In this document: positions 28,182 to 43,591 of the stretch, piece by piece | Layout of the letters: each line of letters begins with the position of its first letter | How positions within the stretch are numbered: position 1 is the first letter of the stretch | Assembly (NCBI GenBank): GCA_019636245.1 | Contig: JAHBXX010000025.1 | Span: forward strand, 1 to 64,000 | Direction of reading: 5' to 3' | Origin: Planctomycetota bacterium | GTDB taxonomy: Bacteria; Planctomycetota; UBA1135; UBA2386 | DNA length: 64,000 nucleotides | Made by a program: the position numbers and the translations under genes | The notes under the pieces: model-generated | What the model was told of the DNA's origin: nothing | What the model saw: only the letters and a program-made list of their open reading frames with translations | Database searches by the model: none

Positions 28182-28509
28182 TTCGCCGCGGGACCAGCCC
28201 GCGGTCCAAGGAGACCATCGACAACGAGTGCAGAAGCGCGGCCGCAGGATGCGGCCGCGAGCGGTCGGGTCCCGGTGCGAGGCGCCGGTCCGACCCACCC
28301 CCCTGCGGGCCGCGAACGCGCCCCGCACGCCGCCGCCGCGATGGCGGCCCCTGGCCCGGGACGGTTGCCGCGCCACGCCGGCGCGGGCGGGACAGGGCTG
28401 GCCTGTGTCCGGCCGACAGACCGCACGCGTGGGCCCCACGTGGGGGCAGCGGGCGGTGCTGACGGGCGACTTCCCTCGCCCGGCAACGCAAAGCAACGAA
28501 GAGAGAACC
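28182..28509 (+). promoter_or_regulatory. rpsO-pnp intercistronic region with stable hairpins
   Basis: This 328-bp gap has no convincing gene. It holds a 7-bp stem CCGCGGG/CCCGCGG (28186-28192 and 28198-28204, loop ACCAG) directly after rpsO, and a 9-bp stem CGCGGCCGC/GCGGCCGCG (28237-28245 and 28251-28259, loop AGGAT). Shorter GC dyads lie around 28385-28445. In enterobacteria the same gap holds RNase III sites used for PNPase autoregulation, so these stems may serve mRNA processing. Neither is followed by a T-run, so readthrough from rpsO into pnp is likely. Confidence 0.5.
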
Positions 28510-31500
28510 ATGGCAAGCAAGAAGAAGGCAGAGAACGAGAACCCGACGCGGGGCCGGCAGCCCCGCAGCAAGTCGACGGGCGGTCGCGGCGGTGCGCCCC
28601 GGCGTGGCGGCAAGGAAGCCGCGGAATCCCACCCGCGCCCGGCGCACGGCGGCGCGACTCCGCCGGCTACGACCGGCCGGGTCGTCGTCGAGCGCGAGAT
28701 CGGCGGCCGCACGTTGACCCTGGAGACGGGCCGCATGGCCAAGCTCTCCGACGGCGCCTGCGTGGCCCGCTACGGCGACACGATGGTGCTCGCCGCGGTC
28801 AACAGCAGCAAGGCGCCGGAGGGCATCGACTTCTTCCCGTTGACGGTCGACTACCGTGAGAAGACCGCGGCCGCGGGCGTGATCCCGGGCGGCTTCTTCA
28901 AGCGGGAGGGGCGGCCGACGACGAAGGAGATCCTGGCCAGCCGGCTGATCGACCGCTCGATCCGACCGATGTTCCCGGACGGGTTCCGCCGCGACGTGCA
29001 GGTGTTGTCGCAGGTGCTGTCGACCGACCGCGAGAACGACCCCGACGTCGTCGCCGCGATCGCGTCGTTCGCGGCGCTGGCGCTGAGCTCGCTGCCGCAC
29101 GGCCGCTCGCTCGGCATGGTGCGCATCGGCTTCGAGAACGACAAGCTGGTCGTCAATCCGCTGTGGAGCGCGATCCAGGGCGAGGCCAACAAGCTGAACC
29201 TGACGGTCGCCGGCCACGACGAGGCGATCATGATGGTCGAGGCCGGGGCCAAGGAAGTGTCCGAGGCGACGATGCTCGAGGCGCTCGAGCTGGCGCACGA
29301 GGTGGTGCGCGAGATCGCCGGCATGGTCGACGAGCTGGTGGCCAAGGCCGGCAAGCCGAAGATGTCGTTCACGCCGCCGCAGGTCGACCGGGCCCTGGTC
29401 GACGCGATCGAGGACGAGTTCGGCGACGATCTGCGCGCCGCCCCGCTCACGCCGGGCAACAAGCAGACGCGCAGCGCGGCGATCAAGGCGGCGAAGGAGA
29501 AGGCGGTGGCGAAGTTCCACGCGCCGCACACCGCGACCGAGGCCGAAGCGAAGGCCTGGAACGCCAAGGTCGCCGAGATCCTGACCGACATCGTCAAGGA
29601 CGCGGAGCGCAAGTCGATCCTCGACGGCACCCGCGCCGACGGCCGCGACCACAAGACGATCCGGCCGATCACGATCGAGGTCGGCGTGCTGCCGCGCGTG
29701 CACGGCTCGGTGCTGTTCACCCGCGGCGAGACGCAGGCGCTCGGCGTCGTGACGTTGGGCGGCACCGACGACCAGCAGATCATCGACGGGCTGATGCCCG
29801 AGCCGCGCAAGCGCTTCCTGCTGCACTACAGCTTCCCGCCGTTCTCGGTCGGCGAGACCAAGCGCATGCTCGCCCCGGGCCGCCGCGAGATCGGCCACGG
29901 CGCGCTCGCCGAGCGCGGCCTCGAGCCGGTGCTGCCGGCGAAGGAGGCCTTCCCCTACACGATCCGCATCACCAGCGAGATCCTCGAGTCGAACGGCAGT
30001 TCGTCGATGGCGACCGCCTGTGCCGGGACGCTGGCGATGATGGACGCCGGCGTGCCGATCCAGCAGCCGGTGGCCGGCATCGCCATGGGCCTGGTCATGG
30101 AGGGCAAGCGCTACGCGATCCTGTCCGACATCCTCGGCAGCGAGGACGGCTGCGGCGACATGGACTTCAAGGTCGTCGGCACCGGGCGCGGCATCACGGC
30201 GCTGCAGATGGACATCAAGTGCGATGGCCTGACGCGCGAGATCCTCGCCGAGGCGCTCGAGCAGGCCCGCGAGGGCCGGCTGCACATCCTGCGCGAGATG
30301 CTGAAGGCGCTGCGCGCGCCGCGCGAGCAGATCAGCCCGAACGCGCCGCGGCTCGAGTCGGTGCAGGTGCCGAGCGAGAAGATCGGCCTGATCATCGGCC
30401 CCGGCGGCAAGAACATCCGCCAGCTGCAGGAGCAGTTCGAGTGCAAGATCTCGATCGAGGACAGCGGCCTGTGCACCATCACCGGCGTCAACGCCGAGAA
30501 GGTGATGAAGTGCGTCGAGCACATCCGCTCGATGACCGCGGAGGTCGAGCTCGGCACGGTCTACGAGGGTCGGGTCACGGCGATCAAGGAGTTCGGCGCG
30601 TTCGTCGAGATCCTGCCCGGCCAGGAGGGCCTGGTGCACGTCTCCGAGCTGTCGGATGGGTTCATCCGCACCGTGACCGACGTGGTGCGGATCGGCGACA
30701 CGCTGAAGGTCAAGGTGATCGCCATCGACGACTTCGGCAAGGTGAAGCTGAGCCGCAAGGCCGTGATCCTCGGCGAGCGTGGCGAGGGCGCCGCAACGGC
30801 AGAGGCGCCGCGCCCCGAGCTGCGGGATCGGGGCGATCGCCCCGATCGAGGCGACCGGCCGCATCGTGGGGACCGCGGTGACCGCGGCGGCCGCGACCGC
30901 GACGAGCGCGGCGGCCGTCGCGACGACCTGCCGCGTGGACAGCGCCCCGAGCGCGGCGACCGCTGGGAACGTCCCGAACGCGGCGAGCGGAGCGAGCGCG
31001 GAGCGCCTGCCGAGCCCGAGGTTCGTGCCGACCGCGGGGAGCGCGGCGACCGCGGGGAGCGTGGCGAGCGCATCGATCGCGGGGAGCGCATCGATCGCGG
31101 CGACCGCATCGATCGCGGCGACCGCGACCGCGGTCCGCGCGGCGACCGGCCCGAGCGCGGCGATCGATTCGATGCCCCTCGGCGTGACGAGGGGCGGGGA
31201 CCGCGGGGCGATGCGCCGCCGCGCCCGGCCCGCGAGGAGCGCGAATCGTTCCGCCCGGCACGGGAGGAGCGTGGCCACCACGACGAGCCGCACCGTGGCC
31301 GCGGGCGCCATGACGAGCCGCGGCCCGAGCGCGGTGAACGTGGCGAGCGTGGCGAGCGTGGCGAGCGCGGTCGCCACCGCGAGGACGAGCCGGCCCCGCA
31401 CTTCGACACGCCCGAACCGGCGGCCAGGCACCCGCGGGGCTCCCACCCCGGCGGTCGTGGCCGTGAGCACCATGCCGGCCCCGAGCGCGGCCGCGGCCCC

Positions 31501-31830
31501 GGCCGCGATCGCGATCTGGGCGCCGGCGAAGGGCCGGTCGCGGCGCGCCCGCTGCCGCACCGTGAGGCGGAGCGCCAGGGCGAGCGCGAACCGGGGCCTG
31601 GACGCCGCGGCGGGGACCGCGGCGAGCGCGGTGGCCGCGCGGAGCCGGCCCACCGGTCGCCGATGCCGATGCGCGACTTCGACGATGCCGAGGACGAGGT
31701 CCCGGCGTCGCGCCCGAACAGGCCATCCGGCCGGCCCGTCGGCGAACTCGAGCCGATCGAGGACCTGCTCGGGGACGAGGGTCCGGCCGAGCGCGGACCG
31801 CGGCACCGCGGTGGCCGGCGGCGGCGCTGA
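28510..31830 (+). CDS. pnp: Polyribonucleotide nucleotidyltransferase with long repetitive C-terminal tail
   Basis: PNPase degrades RNA 3' to 5' using phosphate. The protein has 1106 residues against about 700 for the family. A basic N-terminal extension (1-56) precedes the two RNase PH domains; GGFFKREGRPTTKEILASRLIDRSIRP marks the first, and the catalytic aspartates lie in EDGCGDMDFKVVGTG of the second. A KH domain (IGLIIGPGGKNIRQLQ) and an S1 domain (YEGRVTAIKEFGAFVEILPGQ) follow. From about residue 758 to the end runs a low-complexity tail rich in RGD, RGE and DRGD repeats, probably disordered and RNA-binding. The start is ATG 28510; the 28228 upstream frame is excluded. It is preceded by rpsO. 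Confidence 0.96.
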   Translation: MASKKKAENENPTRGRQPRSKSTGGRGGAPRRGGKEAAESHPRPAHGGATPPATTGRVVVEREIGGRTLTLETGRMAKLSDGACVARYGDTMVLAAVNSSKAPEGIDFFPLTVDYREKTAAAGVIPGGFFKREGRPTTKEILASRLIDRSIRPMFPDGFRRDVQVLSQVLSTDRENDPDVVAAIASFAALALSSLPHGRSLGMVRIGFENDKLVVNPLWSAIQGEANKLNLTVAGHDEAIMMVEAGAKEVSEATMLEALELAHEVVREIAGMVDELVAKAGKPKMSFTPPQVDRALVDAIEDEFGDDLRAAPLTPGNKQTRSAAIKAAKEKAVAKFHAPHTATEAEAKAWNAKVAEILTDIVKDAERKSILDGTRADGRDHKTIRPITIEVGVLPRVHGSVLFTRGETQALGVVTLGGTDDQQIIDGLMPEPRKRFLLHYSFPPFSVGETKRMLAPGRREIGHGALAERGLEPVLPAKEAFPYTIRITSEILESNGSSSMATACAGTLAMMDAGVPIQQPVAGIAMGLVMEGKRYAILSDILGSEDGCGDMDFKVVGTGRGITALQMDIKCDGLTREILAEALEQAREGRLHILREMLKALRAPREQISPNAPRLESVQVPSEKIGLIIGPGGKNIRQLQEQFECKISIEDSGLCTITGVNAEKVMKCVEHIRSMTAEVELGTVYEGRVTAIKEFGAFVEILPGQEGLVHVSELSDGFIRTVTDVVRIGDTLKVKVIAIDDFGKVKLSRKAVILGERGEGAATAEAPRPELRDRGDRPDRGDRPHRGDRGDRGGRDRDERGGRRDDLPRGQRPERGDRWERPERGERSERGAPAEPEVRADRGERGDRGERGERIDRGERIDRGDRIDRGDRDRGPRGDRPERGDRFDAPRRDEGRGPRGDAPPRPAREERESFRPAREERGHHDEPHRGRGRHDEPRPERGERGERGERGERGRHREDEPAPHFDTPEPAARHPRGSHPGGRGREHHAGPERGRGPGRDRDLGAGEGPVAARPLPHREAERQGEREPGPGRRGGDRGERGGRAEPAHRSPMPMRDFDDAEDEVPASRPNRPSGRPVGELEPIEDLLGDEGPAERGPRHRGGRRRR
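30812..31660 (+). repeat. Degenerate RGD/RGE-coding repeats in pnp
   Basis: The 3' third of pnp is made of imperfect short units encoding DRGD, ERGE, RGER and IDRGDR, with runs such as GERGERGERGE. The DNA repeats follow the reading frame and vary mainly at synonymous or charge-preserving positions. Such segments resemble RGG-like RNA-binding tails. The repeats also keep the opposite strand free of stops. Confidence 0.8.
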
Positions 31831-31845
31831 CGCCGCCGCACCCAA

Positions 31846-31868
31846 GGGCGCGGTCCTCGACCGCGCCC
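31846..31868 (+). terminator. 10-bp perfect stem after pnp
   Basis: GGGCGCGGTC (31846-31855) and GACCGCGCCC (31859-31868) enclose loop CTC, 16 bp past the pnp stop. An outer ACCCA/TGGGT pair (31840-31844 and 31875-31879) extends the structure. No T-run follows, but the position fits the 3' end of the rpsO-pnp unit. Confidence 0.6.
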
Positions 31869-31938
31869 GCGCACTGGGTTCCTGCCCCACCACGAGGGCT
31901 GGTCGGGGCGTGGTGGCTGCGGCTAGGATCCGCGGCCG

Positions 31939-37689
<5,751 letters not shown>

Positions 37690-37883
37690 TTTCCGCCATG
37701 CCGAGGCGGATACCGTGCCCGGCGGTGTGACCAATTACTTTTCGCCTGCCTCAAGTGCCTGTTGGAGGAAGGACTAAAGCCGGGTGCCGAGAGATGGCCG
37801 ATACCGTGGACCGGCGCTTGCTCTCCCGCCGTCGCTCCGGGCGATGCGGCAAGCAGTCGCCCACCTCGCCTTCTCGAGATCCC

Positions 37884-38267
37884 ATGAGTCCAGCCTTCGC
37901 CACGTTGCTTCGTTCGGCCGCTGCCTGCCTGCTTCTCGTGGTGGGCCTGGCCAGCCAGGTGACCCTCAAGCGCGGCGCCGTGGTGTTCCATGGCAGTGCG
38001 AGCAACACCAGCGCCCCGGCGACGATCGACGAGGCCAAGGTTCGTGAAGCGACGCGGGAATGGCAGCGGATCCAGGCCGAGGGCATCGATCCGGACTCCG
38101 CGCAGGGCAAGCAGTTGATCGCGCAGATGAACAGCAAGATCCGCGACGCCGCCAAGGCGGTCGCCGCCGCGGAAGGCCGCGACCTCGTGGCGCGCCAGGG
38201 CGACATCACGGACCGCCAGGGGCGCGACGTGGTCGACCTCACCGACCGGGTGGTCGCGCGTCTGTAG
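37884..38267 (+). CDS. Small exported protein, Skp/OmpH-like helical
   Basis: The protein has 127 residues from ATG 37884, which starts a signal peptide (FATLLRSAAACLLLVVGLASQ); the frame to 37755 has no signal and is dropped. The mature part is mostly one long amphipathic helix (TIDEAKVREATREWQRIQAEG) and ends with ARQGDITDRQGRDVVDLTDR, similar in style to OmpH/Skp periplasmic chaperones, though the length and match are weak. It lies between the sigma-54 activator and a secretin and may assist an outer-membrane protein. Otherwise unknown. Confidence 0.6.
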   Translation: MSPAFATLLRSAAACLLLVVGLASQVTLKRGAVVFHGSASNTSAPATIDEAKVREATREWQRIQAEGIDPDSAQGKQLIAQMNSKIRDAAKAVAAAEGRDLVARQGDITDRQGRDVVDLTDRVVARL

Positions 38268-38352
38268 CCAGGGGCTGTTCGCCGCTCACGACGCAACCGG
38301 CACGGAGAAAGGCATCGCACCCCGCGGGCGACCCCTGCAAGATCCCTCCTCC

Positions 38353-39822
38353 GTGCGAGTCGCCACCCGTCGATCCCGGTCCGCCGTACTGCTCGGCTGG
38401 TGCATGGCGGCCAGCGCTTGCGTCGCGGCCGGCGAGTCGCGTCGGGCCGAACCGCGGGCCGTCGAGGCCAGCGTTGCGGGTGGTTCCGGAACCGCAGCGG
38501 CGCGGGGTCCGCTGACGTGGGGGCTCGGCACGGGGCCCGGCGCCGAACGAGCCGCCGCCGCCATCCAGGATCCGGTCGAGACGCCGGAGCAGCGCGACGC
38601 CCGGCTGCGCGTGCAGTTCGGCAGCAGTGTGCTGATCGGCGCCGACGGCCGGCTGACCAAGCAGTACTTCCTGGCTGGCGAACTCGGCACGACGTTCCTC
38701 AAGCTGATCGCCGAGATCTCGCCGGAGCAGCGCCCGGCCCCGCGTGGGCAAGGCCAGCCGCTCGACATGATCCCGTTGCCCGGCACGCGCATCGGCGGGC
38801 CGGAGGCACGCAGCATCCTCGGCCGCATGCTGGGGGCGCACGAGGTCGAGGTCACCTACGTTCCCGACTTCGAGATCCTCAGCGGTGCGGTGCTGGTCGA
38901 TCCACCGGCGCCGAACCAGCCGGGAGCCGTGCGCGGCGCGCCGCTGCCGGTCGACCTCAACACGGCGCCGACGGTCGCCCTCGTGCTGGTCACGGCCAAA
39001 CCATCGGCCCTGGCGGCCTTCGAGGCGGCGCTCGATCTCTTCTACACCAGCATTCCGCAGATCGAGATCACCGTGCAGGTCGTCGAGTACCAGACCGCCG
39101 ACGCGCTGGCGTTCGGCGTGCGGCGGGTCGATCCCACCACGCCGATCCTGCAGAACCTGTCGAGCAGCCAGCTGGTGCGCTCCTACTCGTCGGTCTTCCC
39201 GATGCGTCAGCCGACCGTCGGCGCTTCGCCGGTGACCGACGTCGGCCTGTTCACGCTCGGCGGCATCCACGACAGCTGGGAGCTCAACATGGTGTTGGAG
39301 GCGCTCGAGGCCAACAACCTCGCCGACATCACCAGTTCCCCCAAGCTCGTGGTGCGCAACGGCGGTGTCGCCGCGATCTCGACGCTGACGAACTTCCCGT
39401 TCCCGCGGGCGAAGATCAATCAGCTCGGCACGGAGGTCGCCACCGACATCGAGTTCAAGCCCGTCGGCGTGAAGATGAACATCATCCCGATGATCGCCGG
39501 CACCGATTCGGTGATCCTGCAGATCTACGCCGACGTGTCGGCGGTGACGGGATTCGCGCCGACCACGCCGGTCAGCACGCCGATCACCAGCCAGCGCACC
39601 GCGGTGACGACCGTCTACCTGAAGGACGACCACACGCTGGTGATCGGCGGCCTCAAGTCGGAGACCAAGTTCGAGACCGAGACCAAGGTGCCGCTGCTCG
39701 GCGACATCCCGATCCTCGGCTTCCTGTTCCGCGCCACCTCGACGACGCGCAACGAGACGACGGTCGAGTTCCACATCCGGCCGCGCATCGTCACCGACCG
39801 TGGTTCGCCGACGTCGTTCTGA
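38353..39822 (+). CDS. Secretin family protein (type II/III secretion or type IV pilus)
   Basis: Secretins form gated outer-membrane channels. The protein has 489 residues from GTG 38353; ATG 38404 is an alternative but removes most of the signal. The N terminus ends in a lipoprotein-like segment (LGWCMAASAC). The middle holds N-domain-like parts, including the stretch around IEITVQVVEYQ. The C terminus carries the secretin signature VPLLGDIPILGFLFR, preceded by TAVTTVYLKDDHTLVIGG and SSPKLVVRNG. It is shorter than GspD (about 650 residues) and stands without GspE, F or G. A gspK gene lies 5 kb downstream, suggesting a dispersed secretion system. Confidence 0.9.
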   Translation: MRVATRRSRSAVLLGWCMAASACVAAGESRRAEPRAVEASVAGGSGTAAARGPLTWGLGTGPGAERAAAAIQDPVETPEQRDARLRVQFGSSVLIGADGRLTKQYFLAGELGTTFLKLIAEISPEQRPAPRGQGQPLDMIPLPGTRIGGPEARSILGRMLGAHEVEVTYVPDFEILSGAVLVDPPAPNQPGAVRGAPLPVDLNTAPTVALVLVTAKPSALAAFEAALDLFYTSIPQIEITVQVVEYQTADALAFGVRRVDPTTPILQNLSSSQLVRSYSSVFPMRQPTVGASPVTDVGLFTLGGIHDSWELNMVLEALEANNLADITSSPKLVVRNGGVAAISTLTNFPFPRAKINQLGTEVATDIEFKPVGVKMNIIPMIAGTDSVILQIYADVSAVTGFAPTTPVSTPITSQRTAVTTVYLKDDHTLVIGGLKSETKFETETKVPLLGDIPILGFLFRATSTTRNETTVEFHIRPRIVTDRGSPTSF

Positions 39823-39831
39823 CGGCGCGGT

Positions 39832-40434
39832 CTAGCCCGCCTGCAGGGCGCGCTCGATCGCGGCCCGCAGCTCGGCGTCGTCCGGCCTGGTCCGCGAGGC
39901 GTAGAACGCGATCGGCTGGCCATCCTTGCCGATGAGGTACTTGCAGAAGTTCCAGCTCGGCAACGATCCGGTCGCCCGACCGAGCAGGGCGTAGACCGGG
40001 CTCTGCGTGGCGCCCGCCTTGGTCTGCACCTTGGCGAACAGGGGGAACTGGACGCCGAACTTCGTCGTGCAGAAGTTGCGGATCTGCTCCGGCGAGCCGG
40101 GCTCCTGGCCGCCGAACTCGTTGCTCGGGAAGCCGAGTACCTCGAAGCCGCGGCCGGCGAGCTCGCGCTGCAGCTGCTGCAGCCCCGCGTACTGCGGGGT
40201 ATAGCCGCATTCGCTGGCGACGTTCACGACCAGGGTGACCTTGCCGCGGTAGGCGCCGAGGTCGACGTCGGTCCCGTCCAGGGCAGTCGCGTGCAGGGAG
40301 TAGAGGTCCATCGCGGTGGGCTGGGAAGCGGTGGGGTTGGAGGGGGCGGTTGCTGCGGCTTCCGCGGGCTGCGTGGCACCGCCGGCGCAGGCAACCAGGG
40401 TCAGGAGCAGGAGGGACGAGCGGAGGGTCTTCAT
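39832..40434 (-). CDS. Glutathione peroxidase with lipoprotein signal
   Basis: This is a thiol-dependent peroxidase that reduces peroxides; bacterial forms often use thioredoxin. The protein has 200 residues from ATG 40434. A lipoprotein signal (LLLLTLVACAGG) with lipobox LVAC precedes a spacer, then the conserved NVASECGYTPQYAGLQ with catalytic cysteine (not selenocysteine), GFPSNEFGGQEPG and LPSWNFCKYLIGKDG, giving the Cys-Gln-Trp-Asn set. The signal puts it in the periplasm or on a membrane, which is uncommon; most are cytoplasmic. It is divergent from the 40563 gene. Confidence 0.95.
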   Translation of the reverse strand: MKTLRSSLLLLTLVACAGGATQPAEAAATAPSNPTASQPTAMDLYSLHATALDGTDVDLGAYRGKVTLVVNVASECGYTPQYAGLQQLQRELAGRGFEVLGFPSNEFGGQEPGSPEQIRNFCTTKFGVQFPLFAKVQTKAGATQSPVYALLGRATGSLPSWNFCKYLIGKDGQPIAFYASRTRPDDAELRAAIERALQAG

Positions 40435-40562
40435 GGCGGGCGGCGGACCTTCGTCGGGGGCGGCACCCAGGATGCGGCCATTGTCGCCCGGCCGCAGCGC
40501 GCGCGACAATCTTCCGCCGCCGGTCCCCGGCGACCACCGGTCCGCCAAACCTGCCCTGTCCC

Positions 40563-43543
40563 ATGCAGAACCAACGCCTGCTCGGCTTTGCCGTCCTGTT
40601 CGTGCTCCTGGCCGCCGTGGCCCTCTGGCTGGTCGCCAACGGGGGCGATCGGTTCGATCCGCTGGCGCCGGCGGCGCCGCCGTGCGGATCGAGGCGGCGA
40701 ACGCCGCGACCGTGCCCCCGGCCGGTGGCTTCTGGGTGCTGGGGCGCGTCGTCGACGACGCCGGCAGTCCCGTGCCCGGCGCCGCCGTCCACACCGGGCG
40801 CGGCCTCGGCTTCGGCAACCGCGAGTTCGACCCGGCGGCGTTCGAGGCGATGCGCGACGATCCCGAGGCGGCGATGGCGCGGATCCGGGCCGCGCGCGAC
40901 GAGGGGGCCGCCACGACGACCGACGAGGACGGTCGGTTCCGCCTGCCGGCGCCCCCGGGCGGTGCCGGCGTCTGGCTGCGCGTCGAGGCGCGCGGCCACC
41001 GTGTGTTGGCGCGCAACGTCGGTCGGCCTGCCAGCGGCGACCTCGACGCCGGCGAACTGCAGCTCGACCGGGGAGCGATCGTCAGCGGCAGGGTGGTCGA
41101 TCGCGGCGGCCGCGGCATCCCCGGCGCGCGGGTGCAGCGCGAGCCGGCCGGCGTGCGCTCCGGCTGGCTGGCAAGCGTCGACTTCGACTTCCCCGGCCTC
41201 GACGACATGCCGGACCTCGGCGGCGACCGTGCCGTGACCGACGACGAAGGGCGCTTCGAACTGCCGCACGTCGGGCCGGGCGAGTTCGCGCTGCGCGCGC
41301 GCCACCCGGACCACCCGTCCACGCACCAGGAGGGACTCCGCGTCGCCGCCGGCGAGAGCCTGCGCGACCTGCGGCTGGTGCTCGAGCCGGGGGCGTCGAT
41401 CCGCGGGCGGGTCGTCGGCGCTCCGGCCGCCAGCAAGGGGCTGCGCGTCGCGGTGTCGACCCGCCGCGAGGGCATGCCGGCGGCAGTCCCCGCCGAGGGG
41501 CCGTTCGCCTTCCTCGCCGAGGCCGGCAGCGAGTGGATGGAGGGCATCGGCGGCATCGGCGAACGCACGGCGGCGGTGGCGGCCGACGGCGGCTTCGTGG
41601 TCGCCGGGCTGCATCCGGGCCGCGGCTACCGCATCTGGGTGACGCAGTCCGCGCGCGGACTGCTCGGCGACGCTGCGTGCAGCCCGCGGCTCGAGGTGAC
41701 GGCGCCGATGACCGGCGTGGAACTTCGCTACGACCCGGGCATCACGGTGACCTTCCAGGTCGTCGACGAGCAGGACGGGACGCCGATCGAGCGGCTGTGG
41801 GTCGATCACGGCCTGCGTGGCGGCCGTTCGCCGGAGGAGCTGTTCGGCATGGCGATGGGCCGCGCCCGCGCCGGCAACCACCCCGAGGGGCGGGTGACGA
41901 TCCCGAACCTGCGGCCGCAGGAACAGGAGACGCTGCGCCTCGCGATCGAGGCGGTCGGCTTCCGGACCTTCGAACGCAAGGACATCGTCCTGCCGCGCTC
42001 GGGCGAGCTCGATCTCGGGGTCGTGCGGCTTGCCCGGGCACCCGTGCTGCGGGTGCAGGCGCTGGCGCTCGCCGACCGGACGCCGGTCGCCGGCGCGACC
42101 GTGCGCGTGCGCGCCGCCGCCGACGAGACGGCGCCGCTGCGGCGAGGGCCGATGGCCATGCTCGCCGGTCGGTTCGGCGGAGGCGGCGGGACCCAGTCGG
42201 CGCGCACGGATGCCGACGGCAGCTGCGTGCTGAACGCACCGGTCGGTCCGTCCATCGTCGTGGTGGTCACCAGCGCCGAGCATGCCCCCTACCAGAGCGA
42301 ACCCTTCGTGCTGGCCGCCGCCGGCGGCGAGCACGAGGCGGTCCTGCTCCGCGGCGGTCGCGTCGAGGTCACAGTGGTCGGCGCCGAGGGCGCGGTCGCC
42401 GCCAGCGAGCGCGTCGAGCACGTGGCTCCCGATGGCGCGCGCGAGACCAGGTCGACCACCGAGTCGGGCCTCGCGACCTGGGAGCGGCTGGCGCCGGGAG
42501 AGCACCGCTTCCGCCTCGCCACCGGCGCGCCAGGGGCCGAGTTCGTGGCGATGGCGATGGATGCCGCGGGCGGCGCGGCCCGCCCGCCCGAACCGGACTG
42601 GCAGACCGTGGTCGTCGCCGACGAAGCGGTGGCGCAGCTGGAGATCCGCAAGCCCTCGACGGCGCAGCTGCGCGGCATCGTGCGCGAGAACGGCGTGCCG
42701 CTCACCGACGCGCGCATCGGCTTCCTGGCCGGGAGCGAAGCCGACGGCCGTGGCGAGATCGCCGAGCTGATGGCGGGCTTCGGCCGCGGCGACGGCGGCC
42801 GCACGGCCCGGGCCGCGGCCGATGGCAGCTACCAGCTGCGCGAGCTCCCGGCGGGTTCGCACCGCCTGCGCATCACGTCGCGGGAGCGCACGATGCCGGC
42901 GATCGTGCCGGTGCAGCTGCGCGCCGGCGAGAACGTGTTCGACATCGACCTCGACGTCGCCGTCGTGCGCGGCGTCGTGCGGGACGACGACGGCCAGCCG
43001 ATCGCCGGCGCCTCGGTGCGCGCCGGCCCGGTCCGCCAAGGCGACGGCGCCACGGACCCGATCGGCATGGCGGCGGAGGCGATGCCTGGCGCCATGGAGA
43101 TGTTCGCCGGGGCCACCGGGGGCCGCTCGGCCAAGACCGATGCGACGGGCAGCTACGAGCTGCGCGGGGTGCAGGCCGGCGTGCCGCTGCAGGTCTCGGT
43201 GACGGCCAAGGGCTACGCATCGCAGGCGTCGAGCCCGCTGACGATCGCCGCCGGCGCGTCACTCGGCGGGGTGGATCTGCGGCTGCTGCGCGCCGGCCGG
43301 GTCAAGGTCACGCTGGCGGCGAAGTCGCCGTTCGCGATGGCGCAGGCGCGCTGCCTGGGCGCCGATGGCGCGGTCGACACCTCGGTGCCGCCCGTCACGG
43401 CGATGCTCGCCAACGGCAAGGGCACGCTCGACGGACTGCGCCCCGGCCGTTGGCGCGTGTCGGTGCAGAGGCCGGACGGCGAGGCGCCGGCAACGCAGGA
43501 CGTCGAGGTGGTCGCCGGCACGACGCGGGACGTCGCTTTCTGA
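40563..43543 (+). CDS. Carboxypeptidase-regulatory-like repeat protein with apparent frameshift
   Basis: Repeats of the carboxypeptidase-regulatory (CarboxypepD_reg) type fill the protein, such as VLGRVVDDAGSPVPGAAV, VSGRVVDRGGRGIPGARV, LRGIVRENGVPLTDARI and VRGVVRDDDGQPIAGASV. The body (frame 2) has no signal or anchor of its own. In another frame a good ATG at 40563 begins a single helix (MQNQRLLGFAVLFVLLAAVALWLV) and continues as NGGDRFDPLAPAA, exactly where the body begins (VRIEAANAATVPPAGG, near 40680). Joining them needs one extra base in the GC-rich stretch about 40660-40685; with it the length becomes 993 residues. This suggests a sequencing deletion, a recent mutation or, less likely, programmed frameshifting. 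Without the shift the body would lack an anchor. The function is unknown. Confidence 0.75.
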
Positions 43544-43591
43544 CCGGACGCGTTGCGTGCCGGCGCGCGGCACCGAGAATCGGGCCGGGCC

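Noticed and set aside
30812..31660. Short repeats that might suggest a CRISPR or minisatellite
   Set aside because: They are irregular, follow the pnp reading frame and have no uniform spacer, so they are protein-coding repeats.
38298..38314. A CGGCACG ... GGCA stretch resembling a sigma-54 promoter before the secretin
   Set aside because: The spacing between the GG and GC elements is one base too long and the second element lacks TTGC, so it does not meet the consensus, tempting as it is beside a sigma-54 activator.
39791..43039. A 1082-codon minus-strand open frame
   Set aside because: Antisense to the repeat protein and out of frame with the peroxidase; no recognisable domain.
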